Source: Telopea speciosissima
Taxonomy: Eukaryota; Streptophyta; Magnoliopsida; Proteales; Proteaceae
Direction of reading: 5' to 3'
Assembly (NCBI RefSeq): GCF_018873765.1
Contig: NC_057925.1
Span: 22,269,568-22,333,567 of the forward strand
Length of the DNA: 64,000 nucleotides
Positions 56,151-64,000 of the stretch are shown in pieces. Made by a program: the position numbers and the translations under genes. The notes beneath the pieces are model-generated. The model did not search any database. It was not told the DNA's origin and saw only the letters and a list, made by a program, of their open reading frames with translations. Each line of letters begins with the position of its first letter. The first letter of the stretch is position 1.

Positions 56151-57690
56151 ATTGTTGGAATAAAAACAATTGAAAAATTTATCAAAAAAAAAGAGGAAGG
56201 TTCACCAACCATCCTAGGGTTCACAAACCCCTCCTAGGGTTTTAGTCTTAGTTAGTAAGTTTGCATATTACGTATTAAATGCGTATCTAAATGTTTAATT
56301 CAAAAAAATATATTATGCCGTATATATCCGTATATTTGCTAAAAAACACGTTTTTTGAGTGTTGCCGTTTTATACCGGTATAAATACGTATTAATCGCGT
56401 ATAATATGTTAAAAAAAAAAACCTAAAGGTAAAATGAGAAAACATGCAAAACCCCATCAGTTCGCAAAAAGGGTAAAAAGCTCTGGTCTTCTCTTCAGTC
56501 TTGGAACCCTAGCCGTCTGCTGCGGTGCTGCTCGATCACCTGCTTCGTCTCTGTTTCCGTTCAACGGCGGCCGGCGAGACTTCATATAAAGTTCAATACC
56601 CCCTAGCCCCTGCTCCCTTCCTATTCTCCTTCTCCCTTCAAGGTTAATTGCAGCGGGGGAGTGGCGGACAAGCTCTGTTCCTCTTCCATTCTTTGCCCCT
56701 TTCTCCTCCTCTCGCTCCTGTAAGTTATACTATCTGCTGTGAATGTAAATAGCATTATTGAATGTTAAGCCCTTTGTGAATTATGTTTTGGTCTCATGTG
56801 ACGATGTCTTTCTGCCGGTTCTTATTGCTTTACTCTTCAACCCCCCTCCTTTTTCTCTTGGTTCCATTGTTGTGTTAGTCAATATTACATCTTTTGTATT
56901 CTTCAATTCGAAACCCAGATGTGAATTAATGAAAGAACCCAAGTTCTGATCATCATTTCACACTCAATAAGTTCTTCAATCTTAAAATAGCTTTCCGTTT
57001 TGGAAGTATTTGAAGCTTAAGTAATGGGAATAGGTGGTGGTGGCTTGAGTGTTTTGACTAATTTTTAATCAATTATACTCAAATCAAGCACCATTGCTTT
57101 AGAGATTTGGAAATGGCAATTGCAGATTTTAAGATTTATATAGAACAAATAACCCTGCTAAGCTATGCTACAGGACAAAGATTCTAAAAGAACCACCCAC
57201 TTTAACCTAGAATAAAGGTGTACTTGCATTGGTTGGATTTACTTTTTTTTTTAAAGTACATTGAATGTTAATCAGAAGATTTAAGCTTAGCTCTCTGATT
57301 AAGGCTGTAAGTAGTGGAAGTAACACAAGTTGAGAACAGAGAATGATAGAAAATTCTGGTTCCCCAATGCTTCAATTATCTTGGAGCTACGATGATCGTT
57401 TCTGATTTTGGTTAAAGATTCTAAAACCACACACTAAAATCATTGTGTATATGCTATTGTTTTGTTTATTAGGTGGTGAATATCTGTTACATAATGAATA
57501 TATGTCCGTATTTTTGCTTATGGAGTGGCCGTATTAAATACGTATTAAATGTGTATTGTATTATTGCCATATGCGTTTTATTATGCCATAGGATCGCAGG
57601 ACCGCCACATCATTCTGAAGAAGAGGATGATGTACCAATCGGGCGTGGGATCTGCAAAGACGATGACTCAGGAGTAGACAATCGCTTCGA
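56151..57690. other. AT-rich stretch with repeated TACGTATTAA words at both ends
   Basis: At 56265-56420 and 57495-57590, words such as TTACGTATTAAATGCGTAT, AATACGTATTAAT and AATACGTATTAAATGTGTAT recur. The middle part has GC-richer leader-like sequence (GAACCCTAGCCGTCTGCTGC near 56506). This looks like a non-autonomous DNA element or a decayed hAT end region with subterminal repeats. No domain is readable. The short frame 57595-57690 (EEEDDVPIGRG) has no recognised family. Confidence 0.45.
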
Positions 57691-57765
57691 AAAGAAATTT
57701 TTGTTTCCGGAATTCCCCTAATTCAAGATTCGAATGCGGAAGAAGCCACCGCCAATTGTTGTGAG

Positions 57766-57945
57766 ATGAAGATGAGAAGGCAATGTAGGATTTGGTGGCC
57801 AAAGCAGCTTTCATCTTCTGACCCAGATCCCGCCATCTTGTTCGGGTGGTTCGTCCATTCTTCTCGCTCTTCTCTCGACATTGTTGTAGCCGTTGCTGCT
57901 TCCCCAGATGAGATTTCAGTATCTTTCCCTCAATCGGGTCTTCAG
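57766..57945 (+). CDS. Candidate 60-codon first exon, copy 2 (function unknown)
   Basis: MKMRRQCRIWWPKQLSSSDP with ILFGWFVHSSRSSLDIVVAV runs to ...SGLQ|GTACAA, the same length and donor as copy 1. Of 60 codons, several differ between copies (for example SNLDS/SDPDP, HSSHSS/HSSRSS, FSDSG/FPQSG), all without breaking the frame. The family is unknown. Being open in both copies favours a real exon over chance, but a partner exon is not seen. Confidence 0.45.
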
Positions 57946-59619
57946 GTACAAAACCCATATTCAAATTTATCTGCTTATGTTATTCTTTCCATTGTTTTGA
58001 TGTGTGGAATGAGTTCAATTCCATGTTTCTCCAATGCTTTTTGTTATGGCTTTAGTAAAGTATCAGCTTGACATCTTCATGAGTCCGAGATAGTTAACCT
58101 GGTTTAGCAAAGGGTAAAACTTAGGGACGTTAATTCAACTATGGGTGCTTTTGCTCTTCACATTGGAAAAGAATCTGAAGAAATTGGATACGAATGCCCA
58201 CACTTAATGGCGAAAATAATATATGTCAAGCTATAATAATTGCTGAAATGTAGTTAGTTCAAATATTTAATGCAATTTTATTTTGTTGGTAAAGTCTCTA
58301 TGTAGAAAAAGGGCGTACCCAGTGCACGAGGCTCCCGCCACTGCGGGGTTTGGGGAGGGTCATAATGTACGCAGCCTTACGCCTGCTTAGATGTAGTAGA
58401 TATCATAGTTGAAGACTCAAAAGAAGGAACATGATGTCCTTAATTGTGGTTAATTAATGTGATGAATATAATAAATTTTCTATATTTACTCGTGTTCAAT
58501 GGCCCAATCCTGGTAGCTTTCAGATACTAGTTGTTAGAAGTATTTTCTTTGCTAGAAGAATTGTTAGTTATTTCCTTATTGGTCAATAGTATTTCCAGGA
58601 TAATATTCCGGGTTTTGTGATTGTTTGCGATGTCATCAGTTCTCCTCTGCATGCATTTGCTTCATTCATATTGTAAGAGTAGACGTCGACATATCTACAA
58701 GCGTGATCCCAAGTCTGTGACACATTCGTAACTTCACTATTTTACGTTTATCCTTTTTTACTTCGAGAACTCTTTTTGTGTTTTATTTGACTTCTCAGAA
58801 AATTTTCTTTGCCCAAAATCTTATCTTATTCTGATTGATTGTTTGCCTACATATATCAATGCCTTGAACTGAAGAAGCTCATTAACACCAATCTGTATTG
58901 AAAGAAACAACTAATATTTGTAAGGAAGCTAGATAGCTTTCTTAGGACCCATGAAACTTAACCTATCTTATTCAAAATACACTCAAACTGAGATTGCAAT
59001 AATCTAGTACATACAACCATACTAAAATTGAGCATTTTGATAAATCTAATGCTAAGAATTTTTTAGAACATACTTAGCATCAGCAGCTGTAGTGAGTTCT
59101 GTACTAGTCTAGTACCTCACTCTGGATTCTGTGTGGTCGAGTATCTCTTTCTTGGTTCTAATCCATAACTCTTATTTAGAATGTGGAAGTACATTTCACT
59201 GTGATATAAAAACCAGAGGCATCAAGGCTTAGGTCCAATTCCTTCATAAAAAGTTCAAATCAGAGGTATATAGTATTATCTCAATTACTTGCTGTGAGTC
59301 ACTCAGCTGCCTTCCTATCTATTTATGGCCATAACTTCTGTCAAATATTGTTGACAGATGTCTTTGCTGAGTAGTTGTTTCTAATAATTAAGAAAAAAAA
59401 GCCATAATGTTTTCAGTTTAGTTTAGTCCAAAGTTTTCCTCCAACCTAAATATTAGGGCTTTTGCAAGCCTACCTATAAGGAGTTAAGGACAACATTTTT
59501 GGGCTTGATGGTGGCTCTTCTACTCCCTACTTTGGACAAGTAGGTGGGGGGGGATAATGATTAAATCTAGAATAGAAGGCATAGATCCTTGTTTATTTTC
59601 AACAACTTAATTTATTAGA
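57946..59619. other. Intron-like stretch after the candidate exon, copy 2
   Basis: Counterpart of 45602-47274; no exon recognised. Confidence 0.5.
58300..58400 (+). mobile_element. SINE-like fragment, copy 2
   Basis: GGGCGTACCCAGTGCACGAG with GCTCCCGCCACTGCGGGGTT, the counterpart of 45955-46060; the Au-like assignment is from memory of the core words. Confidence 0.55.
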
Positions 59620-60654
59620 TCGAAAACAACAACTCAGCCTTATTCCAATTAAATGGGGTCGGCTAGATGGAACCATGCAATGACCAAAAATTAATAATAG
59701 AAGAAAGAAAAGAACATAACAGCAATAACGATACAACTCAGCACTATTCTAACCAAATGGGATCAGCTACATGGATCTTTGCCCTCCAAACAGCTCTATT
59801 GAAGGTCATATTTGAAACAAGACCTAAGCTATACATGTCTTTTCTCACCACTTCTTCCAGGGTAATTTAGGCCTGCCTCTAGCTCTTTTAATACTTTCAA
59901 TCTGAATCAAGTCACTCCATTGAACTGTAGCATCCGAAGGCCTCCATTGAACATGACCATGCCACCTCAGACAACTCTCTCGAAGCTTTTCTTGAATTGG
60001 GGCAACTTCCAAATCAGCTCTAATATGATAATTCCTTTTTTTATCCTTCCTATTTTGGCCATATATCCATCTCAACATCCTCATCTCCACAACACTTAGC
60101 TTATCTATATGGTGCTTCTTAACTGCCCATCATTCTGCACCATTCATCATAGCCAATCATAAGACAGTCCTATAAAATTTTATTTTTAGCTTTAAAGGAA
60201 TACGCTAATCACATAGCGTTCCAGACACATCTCTTCACTTCATCCATCCTACTTTAATCATCTGGGCAACATCATCCTCTATATCACCTTCTTTATGTAC
60301 GATTGGGCCCAAATATTTGAAATAGTCACGTTGTGGGATCTCCTTCTCAACAATATTCACTACCTCATTAACCGTTCTAGTGTGGCTAAAGTTACACACT
60401 ATATACTCCGTCTTTGTCCTACTTATCTTAAGGCCTTTTGATTCCAAGTTAGATCTCCATAACTCCAACTTGGCGTTAATCCTTACCTCTGTCTCATCCA
60501 CCATAACAATATCATTAGCAAAAAACATACACGAAGGAACTTCATCTTGTATGTCTTTAGTTAAATCATCCATGATAAGCGCAATCAAAGACGGTCTTAT
60601 GGCTGACCCTTGTTGTAACCCAACTGTAATTGGGATAATGCTAAGTTGTTGTTG
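59620..60654 (-). mobile_element. 5'-truncated RTE-clade LINE, copy 2
   Basis: Same insertion as 47275-48310, carried along by the segmental duplication: VGLQQGSAIRPSLIALIMDD, CMFFANDIVMVDETEV (FAND at 60511-60522), and MLRWIYGQNRKDKKRN in the second frame. It has the same 12-bp target duplication (59608-59619, 60655-60666) and the same inverted tail word at the 5' end. Confidence 0.88.
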
Positions 60655-60808
60655 TAATTTATTAGATAGAAAAAAGCCAAACCATTGACATAGGGATACA
60701 AACATATAAATGAAAAGGTACAAAATAGAGGCACTATTACATTATTGAATGGCCCTAGTATTTAGCTGCCTGTTTGGTTATTTCCTATGTTTAGTCATTT
60801 GCAAGAGT

Positions 60809-60816
60809 GTTGCAGG
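60809..60816. repeat. Probable 8-bp target site of the hAT element (left copy)
   Basis: GTTGCAGG precedes the terminus CAGTGTTTAATA; the undisturbed copy 1 reads GTTGCTGG then ACCTTGG. hAT elements make 8-bp duplications. The partner copy would lie beyond the window. Confidence 0.6.
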
Positions 60817-61340
60817 CAGTGTTTAATATTTCGCAATATATCGGTATCTGGGGTCTACCGAGATATCCGAAATATCGCGAAATATGCCTAAATATTGCAT
60901 TTTTTCTACAATATTTTGGGGGTCCATCTTGGGGGGGTATTTGGCCATATCTAGGCCTGAAACTTCATGGGCACCGTTATTTAAGCTAAATAAACACATT
61001 TAAACCATAAAATTGCAAAAACATTAATGGAAATTGGTGTTTTGGGCTTGCATTCTTGATTGACATACGGTCGCCGACCCTAATGTATAAACCTTGGTTA
61101 AATACACATTGTTTAGGCAGTTAAAGTCTTAAAGACATAAAAGAAATGTAAACAAACTAATTTAAACTCATAAGACATAATTCATAATCATATTTTCATA
61201 AACTCCATAATACATTAATAGTCAATAACTCAAAAGTCAAAACTCAATAGCTCAAATGCTTAAAGCCTTAAAGGCAATACAGAAAGTGTCAAAGTCACAA
61301 CTTCACAAGTTCACAAATTACAACTTATAAGTTACAAGTG
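60817..61340. other. hAT 3' non-coding region
   Basis: AT-rich 3' UTR and subterminal region with repeated CATAA/TCAAAAGTCAAA-like words; no ORF. Confidence 0.6.
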
Positions 61341-63980
61341 CTAATAATAGTTGTTGTGCCTCCCTGGATCAATCCCACTCATACCCCGCTGGAGTCGACG
61401 TCCATTGTTCTCTGTTTGAAGGACATATGTGGACCACGGTATAGAATCGGAGAAGAAACGAGTGTAGTCATCCACAAGTGTCATGTAAATGGAGTCATCA
61501 ACATACTGTAGGTATCCAATCCTAGGATATAAATTAGGGTTATCAATCAATCCAGTCCGTGAAGAAGATGATCCACTGTGATATGATGTCGGCGCCGGCG
61601 CAAGAGGCATTGGCATTGGCTGCATGTATGGCTGGTGAGGTTGGTAGCTAGTCCCGCTATGGTATGCAAAGATGTCATCTACAAAAGATGATCCAGTATG
61701 TCCCTGGGACTGGGACTGGTAGTCATAGTCCCCTACCCCAGTAAACTGCCTATATGATGATGATCTATATCCACCGTAAGGTTGTGATGCACCATAATCC
61801 GATGCCAATGGAGTGGTATGTGCGTCAAAAGATGGGGCACGCCATTGTCCAGTCGGTCCTCTCTCCCTATCACCCATATTCAAACCACCAACAGAGCTGG
61901 ATAGGTCATCAATGTACATGTGATCAGGTTGCAACTGTGTTTGTCGACCCCTACGCTTCCTGCTGTATGGTTGTAGGGGGGCGTCCTGAGGGTGGGGGTG
62001 CGGGGGCACGTGCTCCGTGGTCCGTATCTTGTGTGGCATGATCAAACTGTGTCTCTCCAGTGAATCGGAGTGGCTCTACAGGTGCCGTATCCAGGCCTAC
62101 TACATAACGCTCTTGCATGCCGTCAAATTCTTCACCAGCATTACCACCAGCAGCATCACCACCACCACCACCACTACCACCATCACCATCACCACCACCA
62201 GCATCACCATCACCACCATCATCATCATTTGAGGACTTAGACCAGTCTTCATCATCAGCAACATTGTCACCAGTAGGCTGGAATGGTATGGGTGAGGCTT
62301 CCCGTGCATGTATCTGACCCTCGTCAGGCATATACTCATCCACATCAGCACCAATCTTAGAAGCTATCATGGGGTCGGGCCTACCTCCCTCCTCATCCAA
62401 CACTGGCTCACCTCTATCCCTCACCCAATCCACAATAGGGTCCTCATCGTCTGAGTCAACTTGAAAGATGTCAGCGAGATCAATAGTGCCCCTCTGTCCC
62501 TCATGTCCCATGCGTATGTGTTGCAGTTTCAGCCTCAAGTTGTAGTGCACATACACCATGTCAGATAAACGTTGAGACCCCAATATGTTGCGCCTCTTGG
62601 AGTGGATGAGTGCAAAGGTACTCCAGTTCCTCTCACAACCAGATGCAGAACATGTTTGGGCAAGGACTTTAATTGCTATTCTTCTTAAGTTCTCAGCCAA
62701 TTCCCCATACAACACCCACCATTCAGCTGCATTACAAGTTTACAACCAAAAAGACGTGTCAAATGTTGTTTCAACTTTCAAATTTCAATACATATGTAAT
62801 TTAAAACTTAAAAGAATTACCAGCATCATCACGTGCTCTGCCTTGTATCGCAGCCTCAGTTCTAAAACTTTCCAATGCATCCCTAAATACCTTGATCTAC
62901 ACCCATGTGGAAAATTATTAAGTACTTTTTCACTACTTGTTTGAAAGCATCAATAAGTTGAGTTTCCAAATGAATTGTAAGACTCACCTCATTGTTGCAA
63001 ATTGCTTGTAGTGCACCATCTGGCTCCAATTTCTTCACTACTTGTTTCACAGCATCAATAAGTTGAGTTTCCAACCTAAGCCTATTGTTATATTGATACT
63101 TAGGGTTCAAGTAGTATGCTGAAATATGACATATAGAATAGAGATATTGTCAAATGCATAGGTAATTAGTAAATAATAATACTATGAATTAGTAAACATA
63201 AAACAAATTTACTCACCAGCCTTATGCAGTGGATGCATAAGTTGATTCTCCCAGCGAGCATTGATGATATCTAAGAAGTGTTTGCTACTGCGAGGAGCCA
63301 TAGTAGACACTATCTTTCATCAAGTCTATTGCAGCATAAAGGACTGGCATGGTTGGGCCCTTCAGAGCGGAGTCAGCAACATGTAGAACTTTAACTACTG
63401 GCTCCAAAACTTTCACCACTTTGCTTAGTTTGGTCCAGAAGTCCTCAGATGACATCGTTGTTTGTGCTTCCCTCCCACTTGCAGTCTTCAAACCCTTCCA
63501 TCCAAACCACTCCTCAGAAGCAAACATACTTCTCAGCCCAGCCTTCTTTTTCTCAATACTTTTGAGGGCAATATAGTTGGTGGCAAATCTTGTGATGCCA
63601 GGCCTAACCAAGTCACCCCCACATTTTTCCCTCAATAGATTGAATGCATAGGAGTGGTTGTATACAAAGTTGGTGACTTGTCTTGCACTTTCAATCATAG
63701 TCTTTACCAACTTTAACTTTCCCATATCCTTTAGCATTAAGTCAATGCAATGGGCTGCACAAGGAGTCCAGAAGAGCCGGTACTTACTATTATTCATCAT
63801 CTTCTCACCGGCTAGCTTGAAGTTGCTTTCATTGTCCGTTACAATCTGGGCAATATTCTCAATACCCACATCTTTTTCCACTACTTCCTTTAACAATCTG
63901 TAAATATATTTTCCATCCTTTATCTCTTTGGATGCATCCACAGATTTGAGGAACACTATCCTCTCATCACAATAAACCAT
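61341..63980 (-). CDS. hAT transposase (partial, two frameshifts)
   Basis: Cut-and-paste transposase of the plant hAT (Ac-like, DUF659/BED-type) group. The exon from the window edge to about 63217 reads DKGKYIYRLLKEVV-type DUF659 sequence, then IAQIVTDNESNFKLAGEKMM and FWTPCAAHCIDLMLKDMGKL. Next exons are 62988-63118 (YYLNPKYQYNNRLRLETQLI), 62821-62896 (IKVFRDALESFRTEAAIQGR) and 62726 downward (EWWVLYGELAENLRRIAIKV, CSASGCERNWSTFALIHSKR). The last is the C-terminal dimerisation domain. All these introns join in frame. A one-base shift near 63290 and another near 62000 break the frame. The tail is acidic, with a Gly/Asp run (62120-62235) and RKRRGRQTQ, and ends at 61341. Confidence 0.87.
62930..63085 (-). 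repeat. Short internal duplication in the hAT gene
   Basis: The exon segment encoding LETQLIDAVKQVVKK (63030-63080) recurs as LETQLIDAFKQVVKK at about 62930-62975, within the next intron. The copy has almost the same bases (GAAACTCAACTTATTGATGC). Confidence 0.85.
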
Positions 63981-64000
63981 GAAATTGATGATGGACTTTC

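Larger units (their letters stand above)
57691..60816. repeat. 3126-bp direct duplication, copy 2
   Basis: Matches 45347-48472. The left border is unlike the flank of copy 1; the right border coincides with the hAT element terminus. Confidence 0.95.
60817..64000 (-). mobile_element. hAT DNA transposon, 3' part (runs off the window)
   Basis: The terminus CAGTGTTTAATATTTCG is the form expected for a hAT terminal repeat. It is followed inward by subterminal words (ATATCGGTATC, CCGAGATATCCGAAATATCG). The transposase gene lies on the minus strand from 61341 to the window end. The other terminus is not in the window. Confidence 0.85.

Noticed and set aside
62117..62317. Pro/Ser-rich + strand ORF and Thr/Ile-repeat ORF
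   Set aside because: They are antisense shadows of the Gly/Asp-rich low-complexity tail of the hAT transposase.

Overview
The window is plant nuclear DNA, most likely from a flowering plant with a TE-rich, AT-rich genome. The evidence is spliced plant-type genes with GT-AG introns, plant L1 and RTE LINEs, Ty1/copia and Ty3/gypsy elements with initiator-Met tRNA primer sites, and a plant hAT transposase gene. I see no bacterial features, no CRISPR, no rRNA and no tRNA gene. The species cannot be named from the sequence.

Layout. 1-16681: a decayed L1-type LINE on the + strand (LINE-A), split at 4495/15548 by an 11-kb LTR element on the - strand that carries no gag-pol. This element is a LARD-type non-autonomous gypsy relative with 2.9-kb LTRs, a TTTCA target duplication, and a candidate spliced antisense ORF in its internal region. 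18055-19640: an RTE tail fragment and a gypsy gag-protease remnant. 20406-22148 (-): the 5' part of a DDT/PHD-finger chromatin protein gene; its 3' exons are not visible. 22999-28783 (-): a near full-length L1 LINE (LINE-B) with a 16-bp target duplication. 31811-32465: an F-box/LRR-like gene relic with a short direct repeat. 33222-36161 (+): the gene for GINS subunit PSF3, six exons, with a frame problem in exon 1. 39624-40930 (-): a copia 5' remnant. 42156-42336: a MITE-like element. 43990-44470 (-): a LINE tail of the LINE-A family. 45150-45269: a strong hairpin.

The right-hand 19 kb is organised around a 3126-bp direct duplication (45347-48472 and 57691-60816). Each copy holds a 60-codon candidate exon, a SINE-like fragment and a 5'-truncated RTE LINE. 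Between the copies lie a complete but dead copia element (48868-54236), a second copia LTR-gag remnant (54402-56150) and an AT-rich stretch. Copy 2 ends exactly at the terminus of a hAT transposon (60817 to beyond 64000, - strand) whose transposase exons are well preserved.

Host functions: DNA replication initiation (PSF3) and chromatin reading (DDT/PHD protein). Everything else readable is mobile DNA of several ages, nested in an order that can be followed.
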